Below are positions 26,085 through 35,775 of a stretch of 64,000 bases of DNA, one piece after another. This stretch comes from Gordonia mangrovi (GTDB taxonomy: Bacteria; Actinomycetota; Actinomycetes; Mycobacteriales; Mycobacteriaceae), in assembly GCF_024734075.1 (NCBI RefSeq), contig NZ_CP102850.1, positions 744,001 through 808,000 of the forward strand, given 5' to 3'. A program made the position numbers and the translations under genes. Within the stretch, counting starts at the first letter, position 1. Each line of letters opens with the position of its first letter. A model generated the notes under the pieces. That model did not search any database, was not told the origin of the DNA, and saw only the letters and a program-made list of their open reading frames with translations.

Positions 26085-26822
26085 GTGCCTCACCACCGCC
26101 TGAACGCCCACACCTCGACGCGACCCGCCACCCGCGCCCTCCTGGACTCGACATCGCGCACGCGACGGCCCGGTCGACATCGCGCCGCCCCACAGTCCAG
26201 CATGCGGACGACGTTCCGAGCGGGCGCACTCGCGGCGTTCGTCGGTGCGGTCGGGCTGACGGCCGGCACCGCAGCACAGGCAGCAGCGCAACCCGTACCG
26301 CCGCAGATCCCGTCGGACATCGCGCTGCCCGACAACGTCAAGCTGCCGGCAGGGCTGGTCCTGCCGCCCGAGATCGACGACCTCGCGCACGACGTCCTGC
26401 CGCCGTCGGTGTTCGCCCCCGGCACCCCCGGCATCAAGAGCGCTGTGAAACCCGTCAGCGGCACCGTGACGTCGGGCTACGGCCCGCGCTGGGGCTCTCA
26501 CCACAATGGAGTCGACATCGCCAACAAGATCGGAACGCCCATCTACGCCGTCACCGACGGTGTCGTCCTCGAGTCCGGGCCGGCCTCCGGTTTCGGGCAG
26601 TGGGTCCGCGTGACGCAGGACGACGGCACCATCGGCGTCTTCGGTCACGTCGACCAGAGCTTCGTTCGTCCCGGCCAGAAGGTACGCGCCGGTCAGAAGA
26701 TCGCGACCGTCGGCAACCGCGGCCAATCCACCGGCCCCCACCTGCACTACGAGGTCTGGGATGCGAACGGCACCAAGATCAACCCGCAGGTGTGGCTCAA
26801 CAAGCGCGGGGTTCATCCGTGA
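26085..26822 (+). CDS. secreted M23-family metallopeptidase (cell-wall hydrolase)
   Basis: A 245-aa M23 (LytM-type) peptidase. A long basic N-terminus (about 40 residues) precedes a hydrophobic signal segment (AGALAAFVGAVGLTAGTAAQAAAQ) with an AQA-type cleavage site. The zinc motifs are HHNGVDIAN (H-x3-D) and HLHYEVW (HxH), with FGHVDQ between. An internal ATG at 26202 (MRTTFRAG) would give a normal signal peptide and may be the true start; GTG 26085 is the longer choice. It acts outside the membrane on peptidoglycan cross-bridges. The 210 bp upstream show no riboswitch I can recognise. Confidence 0.85.
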   Translation: MPHHRLNAHTSTRPATRALLDSTSRTRRPGRHRAAPQSSMRTTFRAGALAAFVGAVGLTAGTAAQAAAQPVPPQIPSDIALPDNVKLPAGLVLPPEIDDLAHDVLPPSVFAPGTPGIKSAVKPVSGTVTSGYGPRWGSHHNGVDIANKIGTPIYAVTDGVVLESGPASGFGQWVRVTQDDGTIGVFGHVDQSFVRPGQKVRAGQKIATVGNRGQSTGPHLHYEVWDANGTKINPQVWLNKRGVHP

Positions 26823-26866
26823 CAGTCGCCCCACGGGGCATTGGCTGCACGCGCGTCGCGGCCCCT

Positions 26867-26964
26867 GGTTCCGTCGGCGACATTTGGGGTTCCGTCGCCG
26901 ACATTTGGGGTTCCGTCGCCGACATTTGGGGTTCCGTCGGCGAAATCTTGGGTTCTGTCGGCGG
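26867..26964. repeat. 21-bp tandem repeat array (GGTTCCGTCGSCG core)
   Basis: Five units start at 26867, 26888, 26909, 26930 and 26951. The core is GGTTCCGTCGSCG and the remainder is ACATTTGG in the first three, AAATCTTG in the fourth. The last unit changes to GGTTCTGTCGGCG, as at the end of the 5440 array. It lies between the convergent M23 and mycolyltransferase-like genes. Same family as 5440 and 53303. Confidence 0.9.
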
Positions 26965-26966
26965 GG

Positions 26967-27935
26967 TCAGTCGCGGAACCACCCACTGCTTTTGGCCTTG
27001 AAGACCATGTCTTGCCAATAGCCCCACTCGTGGGTACCGACAGCCGGGAAGTCGGTGGTGATGCGGATGCCCTGGACGGCAGCGGCGACCTCGAAGGTAC
27101 GGGTCTGCGCGAGGGAGATGACCTCGAGCGGTGTGCCCTTCACCGACCCGATGGCGTCGGTGTTGTACTTGCCCCACAGCCCCGATGCCGCGCCGACCCG
27201 GATGCGCATCCCGCGCATGCGTTGTAGCTGCGCGACCGAGTCGTTGGCGATCCAGCGTGCCGCCCAGGGCGGACCCCACATGGCGTCGGCGCTGAACGGC
27301 CCCACGCCGGCTGCCAGTCCCGCATCGATCAGGGCCAGCCGGACGGCGGTGCGCATCGTCGGCGCCGACGGGTTGAGGAAGCCCGACATCGAGAAGATGT
27401 GCGAGATGCGTTTGCGGTGGTAGGCGCCGAAGATCATCGCGGCGTTGCCGCCCATGGAGATACCCATCATCGCGTATTTGGCGCGGGGACCCACGGCCAG
27501 CCCGCGGGCGTCGAGTTCACGGATGATGGTCTTGAGGCGGCAGGTCCAGCGATAGCGGTATTTCACCTTGCTTCGCGGGCTCGCCGCGTTCCAGTCGGTG
27601 TAGAAGCTGGCGAGACCACCGACCGGCTCCACGACGTTGACGCCCGTGTTCGCAATGCGCTGGATGTTCGTCTCGTGCCGCCAACCGCTGACGTCGCCGG
27701 TCGCCCGCAGCCCGTCGAGAGCGATGACGGTCTTGTAGTTGCCCCAGCGCGTCCACATGTCGACCGGGGTGGACGGCATGCCACACCCCGATACGTAGAA
27801 CCGTCCGAAAGACGCCGCGTTCGCGCTCCCGGCCTCGAAGGAGCCGATCCCGACGATGGTGGCCATGACGAGCAGACAGACGAGTAATCGGCGCCTCTTC
27901 GCCAGACGGCGAGGGCGCATGGAGAGTACCGGCAC
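26967..27935 (-). CDS. antigen-85-type mycolyltransferase-like secreted esterase
   Basis: A secreted alpha/beta-hydrolase of the antigen-85/FbpA esterase family, 322 aa. A basic N-terminus plus hydrophobic segment (LLVCLLVMATIVGIGSFEAGSANA) forms a signal peptide with ANA cleavage. It has the nucleophile elbow GISMGG (Ser about 158), a substrate-like segment SHIFSMSGFLNPS, and a His in GTHEWGYW. Such enzymes transfer mycolates to trehalose and arabinogalactan or act as esterases. The start may be GTG 27935 or ATG 27920; neither has a strong ribosome site. It supports a mycolate-bearing host. Confidence 0.82.
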   Translation of the reverse strand: MPVLSMRPRRLAKRRRLLVCLLVMATIVGIGSFEAGSANAASFGRFYVSGCGMPSTPVDMWTRWGNYKTVIALDGLRATGDVSGWRHETNIQRIANTGVNVVEPVGGLASFYTDWNAASPRSKVKYRYRWTCRLKTIIRELDARGLAVGPRAKYAMMGISMGGNAAMIFGAYHRKRISHIFSMSGFLNPSAPTMRTAVRLALIDAGLAAGVGPFSADAMWGPPWAARWIANDSVAQLQRMRGMRIRVGAASGLWGKYNTDAIGSVKGTPLEVISLAQTRTFEVAAAVQGIRITTDFPAVGTHEWGYWQDMVFKAKSSGWFRD

Positions 27936-28081
27936 CGCAGAACCGTAATCCGTTGCGCGACTGGGTCGCCACAGCTGTGACCAGAGCAGCGGCAGACCGC
28001 AACCGGCCTGTTACCAAAGTGGCGCATGTTTCTGGAGTGATCACCGGACGCGTGCCGCCTCGCCGGCAGCCGACATGCGAA

Positions 28082-28115
28082 AAGGCGCCCAACCACTTTC
28101 GTGGTTGGGCGCCTT
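28082..28115 (-). terminator. strong rho-independent-type hairpin downstream of tuf
   Basis: Perfect 15-bp arms (AAGGCGCCCAACCAC and its complement) with a 4-nt loop, ending the str operon 37 bp after the tuf stop. Read on the minus strand it is followed by TTTTCGC. Confidence 0.85.
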
Positions 28116-28151
28116 CTCGACTCAGTGAGTCAGATCGTCAGGAGGCGAACC

Positions 28152-29342
28152 TCACTTGTTGATCTTCGTGACTCGACCCGCACCGACGGTGCGGCCACCC
28201 TCGCGGATGGCGAAACGCAGGCCCTCGTCCATGGCGACCGGCTGGATGAGCTTGACGCTCATCTCGGTGTTGTCGCCCGGCATGACCATCTCGGTGCCCT
28301 CGGGGAGGGTCACGACGCCGGTCACGTCGGTGGTACGGAAGTAGAACTGCGGACGGTAGTTGTTGAAGAACGGGGTGTGGCGTCCACCCTCGTCCTTGCT
28401 CAGGATGTAGGCCTGGCCCTCGAACTCCGTGTGCGGAGTCGTGGTGCCCGGCTTCACGATGACCTGACCGCGCTCGACGTCCTCACGCTTGAGGCCGCGC
28501 AGCAGCAGACCGGCGTTGTCGCCCGCCTGTGCCGAGTCGAGCAGCTTGTGGAACATCTCGATACCGGTGACGGTGGTCTTGGTGGACTTGTCACGGATGC
28601 CGACGATCTCGACTTCCTCGTTCACGTTGACCTCGCCACGCTCCACACGACCGGTGACCACGGTGCCGCGGCCGGTGATGGTGAAGACGTCCTCGACGGG
28701 CATCAGGAACGGCTTGTCGGTCTCGCGGACCGGATCCGGGATCGACTCGTCGACAGCCGACATGAGCTCCTCGACCGACTTGACCCACTCGGCGTCGCCC
28801 TCGAGCGCCTTGAGCGCCGAGACCTTCACGACCGGGGCTTCCTCGTCGAACTCCTGGGCGGCCAGCAGTTCGCGGACCTCCATCTCGACGAGCTCGATGA
28901 TCTCTTCGTCGTCGACCATGTCGGCCTTGTTCAGGGCGACCAGGATGTAGGGCACACCGACCTGGCGGGCCAGCAGCACGTGCTCACGGGTCTGCGGCAT
29001 CGGGCCGTCAGTGGCGGCGACCACGAGGATCGCGCCGTCCATCTGAGCGGCACCGGTGATCATGTTCTTGATGTAGTCAGCGTGACCGGGGGCGTCAACG
29101 TGTGCGTAGTGACGCTTGTCGGTCTCGTACTCCACGTGCGAGATGTTGATCGTGATACCACGAGCCTTCTCTTCCGGAGCCTTGTCGATCTGATCGAACG
29201 CGAAGCTCTGGTTGAGATCCGGGTACTTGTCGTGCAGCACCTTGGTGATGGCCGCGGTCAGCGTGGTCTTGCCGTGGTCGACGTGACCGATGGTGCCGAT
29301 GTTCACGTGCGGCTTGGTCCGCTCGAACTTCGCCTTCGCCAC
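28152..29342 (-). CDS. tuf: elongation factor Tu
   Basis: EF-Tu of 396 aa, the GTPase that delivers aminoacyl-tRNA to the ribosome. G1 is [10 protein letters not shown] (residues 19-28). G3 is DAPGHADY. G4 is NKAD, followed by domains 2 and 3, ending [18 protein letters not shown]. Last gene of the rpsL-rpsG-fusA-tuf operon. An AGGAGGACAAACAA leader gives a clear ribosome site. Confidence 0.98.
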   Translation of the reverse strand: MAKAKFERTKPHVNIGTIGHVDHGKTTLTAAITKVLHDKYPDLNQSFAFDQIDKAPEEKARGITINISHVEYETDKRHYAHVDAPGHADYIKNMITGAAQMDGAILVVAATDGPMPQTREHVLLARQVGVPYILVALNKADMVDDEEIIELVEMEVRELLAAQEFDEEAPVVKVSALKALEGDAEWVKSVEELMSAVDESIPDPVRETDKPFLMPVEDVFTITGRGTVVTGRVERGEVNVNEEVEIVGIRDKSTKTTVTGIEMFHKLLDSAQAGDNAGLLLRGLKREDVERGQVIVKPGTTTPHTEFEGQAYILSKDEGGRHTPFFNNYRPQFYFRTTDVTGVVTLPEGTEMVMPGDNTEMSVKLIQPVAMDEGLRFAIREGGRTVGAGRVTKINK

Positions 29343-29459
29343 TTTGTTTGTCCTCCTGGACTGTTGTTGTCCTACTGGGCGGATCCCAGCAGGAGTTCTT
29401 CATTTACGTTGGTGCGCCCGCTTGTGGGCCAGCGCGGTTCGCGATGGATCGCGACGGAA

Positions 29460-31565
29460 TTACTCGCCGGTCGCCTTCGCGATGATTTCCTTCGACACGT
29501 TCGACGGAACCTCCGCGTACGAGTCGAACACCATGGAGTAGTTAGCCCGGCCCTGGGTCTTCGACCGAAGGTCTCCGATGTAGCCGAACATCTCCGACAG
29601 CGGCACCTGTGCCTTCACGACACGTGCGCCACTGCGCTCCTCCATGGCCTGGATCTGGCCACGGCGGGAGTTCAAATCGCCGATCACATCGCCCATGTAG
29701 TCCTCGGGCGTGGTGACCTCGACAGCCATGATCGGCTCGAGGATCACCGGACCGGCCAGCCTGGCAGCTTCCTTCAGAACCTGCTGCCCAGCGATCTTGA
29801 AGGCCATTTCCGACGAGTCGACATCGTGGTACTGACCGTCGAGCAGGGTGGCCTTGATGTTGACCAGCGGGTACCCGGCCAGCACGCCGTACTGCATGGC
29901 GTCCTGGATGCCGGCGTCGACCGACGGGATGTACTCGCGAGGCACGCGGCCACCGGTGACGGCATTGTCGAACTCGTAGGTCGCGCCGTCCTCGGCGTCC
30001 ACCAGCGGCTCGAGCTTGACGATGACCTTCGCGAACTGGCCGGAACCACCGGTCTGCTTCTTGTGCGTGTACTCGTGCTTGTCGACCGCCTTGCGGATGG
30101 TCTCGCGGTAGGCGACCTGCGGCTTGCCGACGTTGGCCTCGACCTTGAACTCACGCCGCATACGGTCGACGAGGATGTCGAGGTGGAGCTCGCCCATACC
30201 GCCGATGACGGTCTGGCCGGTCTCGTCGTCGAGCTGGACGGTGAAGGTCGGGTCCTCTTCGGCGAGCTTCTGGATCGCGGTGCCGAGCTTCTCCTGGTCG
30301 GACTTGGTCTTCGGCTCGATCGAGACGTTGATGACCGGGTCCGGGAAGCTCATCGACTCGAGCACGATCGGCGCACTCGCATCGCACAGGGTGTCACCGG
30401 TGGTGGTGTCCTTCAGACCGATCATCGCGTAGATGTGGCCCGCGGTCGCATCCTCGACCGGGTTCTCCTTGTTGGCATGCATCTGGAAGAGCTTGCCGAT
30501 GCGTTCCTTCTTGCCCTTGGTCGCGTTGAGGACCTGGGTGCCGGCGTTGATGCGGCCCGAGTAGACGCGCACGAAGGTCAGCTTGCCGAAGAACGGGTGC
30601 GCCGCGATCTTGAACGCCAGCGCGGAGAACGGCTCGTCCGACGACGGCTTACGCGACATCTCCTCTTCCTCGTTGCCGACGGCGTGACCCTCGACCGAGG
30701 GGACGTCGAGCGGCGACGGGAGGTAGTCGATGACCGCGTCCAGCATCGGCTGGACACCCTTGTTCTTGAACGCGGAGCCGCAGATCACCGGGTAGTACTC
30801 ACGCGCGATGGTGAGCTTACGGATGGCGCCCTTGATCTCCTCGACGGTGAGTTCCTCGCCGCCGAAGTACTTCTCCAGCAACGCTTCGTCGGACTCGGCG
30901 ACGGTCTCGAGCAGCTTCTCGCGGTACTCGGCGGCCTGATCGGCGAGATCGGCGGGGATCTCCTCGATGGTCGGCTCGGCGCCGATCTCGACGGTGCCGC
31001 GCCAGGTGATCGCCTTCTGCTCGATCAGGTCGACGACGCCGTCGAAGGAGTCCTCGGCGCCGATCGGCAGCTGCAGCACCAGCGGCTTGGCACCGAGACG
31101 CTCTTCGATGGTGCGCACGGTGAAGAAGAAGTCGGCACCGAGCTTGTCCATCTTGTTGACGAAGCAGATGCGCGGGACCTCGTACTTCTCGGCCTGGCGC
31201 CACACCTGCTCGGACTGCGGCTCGACGCCCTCTTTGCCGTCGAAGACGGCGACGGCACCGTCGAGCACGCGCAGGCTGCGCTCCACCTCGACGGTGAAGT
31301 CGACGTGCCCGGGGGTGTCGATGATGTTGATCTGGTTCTTGTTCCAGAAACAGGTGACGGCGGCGGAGGTGATGGTGATACCCCGCTCCTTCTCCTGCTC
31401 CATCCAGTCGGTGGTCGAGGCACCGTCGTGGGTCTCACCGATCTTGTAGTTCACACCGGTGTAGAAGAGGATTCGCTCGGTTGCGGTGGTCTTGCCGGCA
31501 TCGATGTGGGCCATGATGCCGATGTTGCGAACCTTTTTGAGGTCGCTGAGCACTTCCTGTGCCAT
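29460..31565 (-). CDS. fusA: elongation factor G
   Basis: EF-G of 701 aa, the translocase GTPase. G1 is [19 protein letters not shown] (about residues 19-37). G3 is DTPGHVDF. G4 is NKMD. Domains II-V follow to the end, with [24 protein letters not shown] block in domain IV. The length is standard. It sits 117 bp upstream of tuf and 142 bp downstream of rpsG; the latter gap has a T-rich tract and several hairpins. Confidence 0.98.
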   Translation of the reverse strand: MAQEVLSDLKKVRNIGIMAHIDAGKTTATERILFYTGVNYKIGETHDGASTTDWMEQEKERGITITSAAVTCFWNKNQINIIDTPGHVDFTVEVERSLRVLDGAVAVFDGKEGVEPQSEQVWRQAEKYEVPRICFVNKMDKLGADFFFTVRTIEERLGAKPLVLQLPIGAEDSFDGVVDLIEQKAITWRGTVEIGAEPTIEEIPADLADQAAEYREKLLETVAESDEALLEKYFGGEELTVEEIKGAIRKLTIAREYYPVICGSAFKNKGVQPMLDAVIDYLPSPLDVPSVEGHAVGNEEEEMSRKPSSDEPFSALAFKIAAHPFFGKLTFVRVYSGRINAGTQVLNATKGKKERIGKLFQMHANKENPVEDATAGHIYAMIGLKDTTTGDTLCDASAPIVLESMSFPDPVINVSIEPKTKSDQEKLGTAIQKLAEEDPTFTVQLDDETGQTVIGGMGELHLDILVDRMRREFKVEANVGKPQVAYRETIRKAVDKHEYTHKKQTGGSGQFAKVIVKLEPLVDAEDGATYEFDNAVTGGRVPREYIPSVDAGIQDAMQYGVLAGYPLVNIKATLLDGQYHDVDSSEMAFKIAGQQVLKEAARLAGPVILEPIMAVEVTTPEDYMGDVIGDLNSRRGQIQAMEERSGARVVKAQVPLSEMFGYIGDLRSKTQGRANYSMVFDSYAEVPSNVSKEIIAKATGE

Positions 31566-31707
31566 TCCGTTCCCTTCGGGAAATCTTGGGACTAAAGGCT
31601 GTTCTTTTTTTCAAGCCGCGGCTTCGCCGCCCACCCTCGCAAGCTCGGGTGGACTGGCCGGTCCTCGCTTCGCTCGGAGCGGCCAGTGCCCGCTTGTTGA
31701 GCTTTGG

Positions 31708-32178
31708 TTACCAGCGGTAGTGCGCGAACGCCCGGTTGGCCTCGGCCATCTTGTGGGTGTCCTCACGACGCTTGACCGACGCGCCGAGACCGTTGGAGGC
31801 ATCGAGCAGCTCGTTGGCCAGACGCTCGACCATCGTCTTCTCGCGACGTTGACGGCTGAAGGTCACCAACCAGCGCAGGGCGAGGGTGTTGGCGCGGTTC
31901 GGCTTCACCTCGACCGGCACCTGGTAGGTGGCACCACCGACGCGGCGGCTCTTCACCTCGAGGGTCGGCTTGACGTTGTCGAGGGCGCGCTTGAGCGTGA
32001 TGACCGGATCGGTGCCGGTCTTCTCGCGGGCCTGCTCGAGAGCCTGGTAGACGATGCGCTCGGCGGTCGACTTCTTGCCGTCGAGGAGGATCTTGTTGAC
32101 GAGCTGGGTGACCAGCGGCGAGCCGTAGACGGGGTCGCTGATCAGCGGGCGCTTGGGTGCGGGTCCTTTACGTGGCAT
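31708..32178 (-). CDS. rpsG: 30S ribosomal protein S7
   Basis: S7 of 156 aa starting [20 protein letters not shown], with the conserved helix [12 protein letters not shown] and the C-terminal [20 protein letters not shown]. It binds 16S rRNA at the head and contacts tRNA in the E/P sites. It is 6 bp after rpsL and clearly in the same operon. Confidence 0.98.
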   Translation of the reverse strand: MPRKGPAPKRPLISDPVYGSPLVTQLVNKILLDGKKSTAERIVYQALEQAREKTGTDPVITLKRALDNVKPTLEVKSRRVGGATYQVPVEVKPNRANTLALRWLVTFSRQRREKTMVERLANELLDASNGLGASVKRREDTHKMAEANRAFAHYRW

Positions 32179-32184
32179 GACTTA

Positions 32185-32556
32185 TCAGTTCCCCTTCTTC
32201 GCGCCGTAGCGGCTGCGGGCCTGCTTGCGGTCCTTGACACCCTGGGTGTCGAGCGAGCCGCGGATGACCTTGTAGCGCACACCGGGCAGGTCCTTCACAC
32301 GACCGCCGCGGACGAGCACCATCGAGTGCTCCTGCAGGTTGTGGCCCTCACCCGGGATGTAAGCGGTGACCTCGACGGAGCTGGTCAGGCGCACACGGGC
32401 GACCTTGCGCAGCGCGGAGTTCGGCTTCTTCGGGGTGGTGGTGTAGACGCGGGTGCACACGCCGCGACGCTGCGGGCTCCCCTTGAGGGCCGCGGTCTTG
32501 GTCTTGGCAGCCTTGTCGTGACGGCCCTTGCGGACCAGCTGATTGATGGTTGGCAC
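32185..32556 (-). CDS. rpsL: 30S ribosomal protein S12
   Basis: S12 of 123 aa. It starts with GTG ([15 protein letters not shown]), preceded by AAAGGAAAG at good distance. The frame runs further upstream but has no homology there. Lys43 (TTTPKKPNS) and Lys88 (GGRVKDLPG) are the wild-type residues at the streptomycin-resistance positions, so no such resistance change is present. First gene of the str operon. Confidence 0.97.
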   Translation of the reverse strand: MPTINQLVRKGRHDKAAKTKTAALKGSPQRRGVCTRVYTTTPKKPNSALRKVARVRLTSSVEVTAYIPGEGHNLQEHSMVLVRGGRVKDLPGVRYKVIRGSLDTQGVKDRKQARSRYGAKKGN

Positions 32557-33026
32557 TAGGTGTTCTTTCCTTTGTCGGCAGTGATCGGCGGCCACCTCGT
32601 GAGTGTCCGACGTCGGTGCAGTTGTCTCGTTGCGGTTGGTGCTCCGGGCAAACAACGACAACCGTTTCCGATTGCGTTGCCTCCGCAACTCGCCCCACCA
32701 GCACATTTGTGCTGGTCAGTACAATTTCGCTACCCCGAGGTCGGGCGTGTCATACACTCGACAACGGATTCGCCTGTCAGTCCGCCGGTCCCGGGGTGTC
32801 CCGGGCATGCGGACTGGCCCAGCACTAGCCGGGCACCGGCGATCCACTCTACCGATGCAGTTTGCACAGGTCAAAAAACTGTGCGTACCGCCCAACGGCC
32901 GGCCGCCGGGAGGTGAACGGCCGGTGGCTGGACCGTCCTCGGCTCCTCCCCCGGGTATCGTCGTCTCCCCCGAAAACGGGCGGCGAATCTGCGGATTCCG
33001 GGAGGAAGAACTCGCAGCTCATGGGG
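32557..33026 (-). promoter_or_regulatory. 470-bp leader/promoter region of the str operon
   Basis: No supported gene lies here. The strand leading into rpsL has AT-richer patches near 32700-32760 (TTGTACTGACC, TGTATGACA) that could hold the main promoter, but no -35/-10 pair stands out. The minus-strand xthA ends at its right edge. A growth-regulated promoter is expected here from the operon, not shown. Confidence 0.4.
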
Positions 33027-33932
33027 CTATTCGCCCGGCTCGACGGACTGCGGGAGCTTGACCGTTGCGCCCGACCGCTTCGCCGGATTCGACGGCGGGG
33101 GCACCACCGGCCCGATGTCGCCGTCCGGGGCGGTGTCGAGATCCACCATCACCGGCGCGTGATCGCTGGGTTTGGAGCCCTTGCGTGCCTGCCGGTCGAT
33201 CCAGGCCGCGGCCACCCGCTGGGCGACCGGCGCTCCGGCGAGGATGAGGTCGATGCGCATGCCGAGATCCTTGTGGAACATCCCGGCGCGGTAGTCCCAG
33301 TAGCTGAAGACCCGGTCGCCTGGCCAGCGGTCGCGCACCACATCGTGCAGTCCGAGGGAGGTGAACGCCGCCAGGGCGTCACGTTCAGGGTCGGTGACAT
33401 GGGTGTGCCCGACGTAGGCAACCGGGTCGAACACGTCGGCATCGGCGGGCGCGATGTTCATGTCGCCGCACAGCATGGTGTTGGCCGCGGCATCGTCTCC
33501 GTCGCCGGCGGCGACGGCATCGCGCAACCGCGACAGCCATTCCAGTTTGTAGTGGTAGTGGTCGGAGTCCGGGGTGCGCCCATTGGGCACATACAACGAG
33601 TAGATGCGCACTCCCCCGCACAGCGCCGACACCGCGCGGGCCTCGGTCGGCGAATCCGGCTCGGGATAGCCGGGCACGTTCTCGAATCCGCTGCGCACAT
33701 CGTCGAGCCCGACCTTCGACAGCAACGCCACCCCGTTCCACTGCCCCTGTCCCACATGGGCGATCTGGTAGCCGCGTTCGGCCAGGTCGGTACCGAGCAC
33801 GTCGTGGAACGCGTCGTCGGAGAGTTTCGTCTCCTGTAGGCAGACGACATCGGGTGCGCGCTGATCGAGCCACGGCAACAACCGCGGAATCCGCTGCTTG
33901 ACCGAGTTCACATTCCAGGTCGCGACACGCAT
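33027..33932 (-). CDS. xthA: exodeoxyribonuclease III
   Basis: A 301-aa ExoIII/APE-type nuclease that cuts at abasic sites. It has catalytic/metal Glu in CLQETKL (about residue 34), Tyr in IYSLYVPNG, GDMNIAP (Asp/Asn, about 159) and the C-terminal SDHAPV with catalytic Asp-His. ATG 33932 gives MRVATWNVNS, the canonical start; a longer frame has no support. The last about 40 residues after the SDHAPV strand are a Pro-rich tail not found in E. coli. It diverges from the AcoR-like regulator. Confidence 0.92.
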   Translation of the reverse strand: MRVATWNVNSVKQRIPRLLPWLDQRAPDVVCLQETKLSDDAFHDVLGTDLAERGYQIAHVGQGQWNGVALLSKVGLDDVRSGFENVPGYPEPDSPTEARAVSALCGGVRIYSLYVPNGRTPDSDHYHYKLEWLSRLRDAVAAGDGDDAAANTMLCGDMNIAPADADVFDPVAYVGHTHVTDPERDALAAFTSLGLHDVVRDRWPGDRVFSYWDYRAGMFHKDLGMRIDLILAGAPVAQRVAAAWIDRQARKGSKPSDHAPVMVDLDTAPDGDIGPVVPPPSNPAKRSGATVKLPQSVEPGE

Positions 33933-33990
33933 GCGGTCCACCGTAGCGGCCCCGCCGGGCTTGGCTTCCAGCGTGACCTGTGTCACTTTG

Positions 33991-35634
33991 GTGTGCATCA
34001 ACTTGCTCACAGATGCGGCCGGCACCAGCCCGCGACGAGCGGTCATCGACCACTCGTGGCGACGCTCCGCGCTGTCCGGAGTACACCCCGACGACCCGAC
34101 ACCCACGGCACTGGTGGACATCGCCGCCGCGGACCCACTGCTGGATGCGGCACGGCCGGTCCTCGACGACGCCGCAGCACGGCTGGTGGACACCGATATG
34201 TCGCTGCTGCTGGTCGATCATGAATGCCGGATGGTGTCGCGGGTGGCATTCGGGACCGCAATCGAACGCAAGCTCGACGAACTGGGTGCCGCACCCGGCG
34301 TACCGTTCGGCGAGGACACCGTGGGGACCACCGCGCTCGGCACACCCGCCGAGATCCGCGGCGGGATCGCCGTCAACAGCAGCGAGCACTACCTCGAACG
34401 GTTCAAGACGATCAGTTGCTTCGGCCAGCCGATCATCCATCCGGCCACCCGACGACTGGCCGGCATCGTCTGCATGTCGGAGACGGCCGAGCACATCAAC
34501 CCTCTGGCGGTGCCGTTCATCAATGGCGTCGTCGCCGACATCGCCGACCGCCTGCTCGACCGTTCCCGGGCCCAACAGCGCCGGGTGCTCGACGCATTCC
34601 AACGCGCCGCGGCCCGCCGCGACATCGCGGTCGCCGCGATCGGTGACGACCTGCAGCTGACCAACGCGCCGGCCGCCGAGTTGCTCTCCCCCGCCGACAT
34701 CGGGGCCTTGCGGGGGCTTGCCACCGACCCGGGGCTGCGCGCGATGGTGGTGCCGTTGACGCTGGTGTCCGGTATCGAGGTCGAGGTCGGTGTGGAACCG
34801 GTCGCCGGGATCGGCGGCGCGGCGTTGTTCCGGTTCCGCCCGGCCGCGCACATCTCGCCGAGACCCACTCCGACGGCGCGCACCGCACCAGCGGCCGCGA
34901 CCACCATCGCGGTCACCGGTGAGCCCGGCACCGGCCGCACCACCGAGGCGCACGCGCTCGCCGCCGATCACGGCCCCGGACCGACCCTGATCGTCGACGT
35001 CGCCGACGATCTGATCTGCGGCCGCGAACCCGACATCGTCGCCTCGATCACCCGGGCCCGATCGGGGCGGGTACCGCTCGTCATCGACGGGGTCGACCTG
35101 CTCGACGATCGCTCCATCGCGCTGCTCACCAAGGCGGCGACGACGTGGTCGGAGTGCCCGCTCATCGTGGTGAGCGCTCCGCGCGAGCACGTCGCGGCAG
35201 GCGTGGCGGCGCTGATCGGCAGATGCGGGCGCCGCGTGGATCTACCCGCGCTACGACAGCGCAGTTCGGATCTCGCCGCCACCGCCAGTGCGGTCCTCGA
35301 CCGCATCGAGCCCGGGATGACACTGTCCGGCAATGCCACCGACGCACTCCTCTGTCAGGACTGGCCCGGCAATCTCGCCGAACTCGATGCGGTTCTGCGA
35401 CAGGCCGCCGAGGCGTGCGCGGCCCGCGCGGCGCGCGTCGTCGAGCCCGCGGACCTACCGCCGGGCTACCGCACCACCAGTCGCGCCGCGCACCTGTCCG
35501 GGCGGGAGCAGGCCGAGCGGGTTGCGATCATCGATGCGCTCGACCACGCCGGCGGCAACAAGGTGCATGCGGCGCGTGAACTCGGGATCAGCCGCACCAC
35601 CCTGTACGCCCGGATGCGCTCACTCGGTATCTGA
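33991..35634 (+). CDS. AcoR-type transcriptional regulator (GAF plus Fis-type HTH)
   Basis: A protein of about 547 aa. A GAF-like sensor domain (SWRRS...SGV start, then the LLVDHECRMVSRVA core) occupies the first third. An NTP-binding-like central part has TGEPGTGRTTEAHA (a Walker-A-like loop) but no GAFTGA sigma-54 loop. A Fis-type HTH at the end (NKVHAARELGISRTTLYARM) is clear. This form is usual in actinobacteria that lack sigma-54. The start is uncertain (GTG 33991 or 33973). A GTGAC-N4-GTCAC repeat lies at 33973-33986. It most likely activates the downstream aldehyde and alcohol dehydrogenase genes. Confidence 0.82.
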   Translation: MCINLLTDAAGTSPRRAVIDHSWRRSALSGVHPDDPTPTALVDIAAADPLLDAARPVLDDAAARLVDTDMSLLLVDHECRMVSRVAFGTAIERKLDELGAAPGVPFGEDTVGTTALGTPAEIRGGIAVNSSEHYLERFKTISCFGQPIIHPATRRLAGIVCMSETAEHINPLAVPFINGVVADIADRLLDRSRAQQRRVLDAFQRAAARRDIAVAAIGDDLQLTNAPAAELLSPADIGALRGLATDPGLRAMVVPLTLVSGIEVEVGVEPVAGIGGAALFRFRPAAHISPRPTPTARTAPAAATTIAVTGEPGTGRTTEAHALAADHGPGPTLIVDVADDLICGREPDIVASITRARSGRVPLVIDGVDLLDDRSIALLTKAATTWSECPLIVVSAPREHVAAGVAALIGRCGRRVDLPALRQRSSDLAATASAVLDRIEPGMTLSGNATDALLCQDWPGNLAELDAVLRQAAEACAARAARVVEPADLPPGYRTTSRAAHLSGREQAERVAIIDALDHAGGNKVHAARELGISRTTLYARMRSLGI

Positions 35635-35663
35635 GCCGGTCGCGGACCCGGCGACTGTCCAAC

Positions 35664-35688
35664 GCACTGTTCAGTTTCTGGACAGTGC
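35664..35688 (+). promoter_or_regulatory. inverted repeat GCACTGT-N11-ACAGTGC upstream of the aldehyde dehydrogenase
   Basis: Perfect 7-bp arms, nested in a longer pair ACTGTCCA/TGGACAGT (35654-35661 and 35679-35686). It lies about 90-110 bp upstream of the dehydrogenase start, a typical place for an activator of the AcoR type. Which protein binds is inference. Confidence 0.55.
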
Positions 35689-35775
35689 ACCCCTGCCCGA
35701 AGGTGGCAGAAATGAAGCAGGTCACAACTATGACCCAGATCACTACAGATCTCGCCACCTGACCAGGAGGTTTTC

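Noticed and set aside
28101..31595. 1164-codon open frame on the plus strand across tuf and fusA
   Set aside because: It is antisense to two certain genes; high-GC third positions keep the opposite frame open. It shows no domain.
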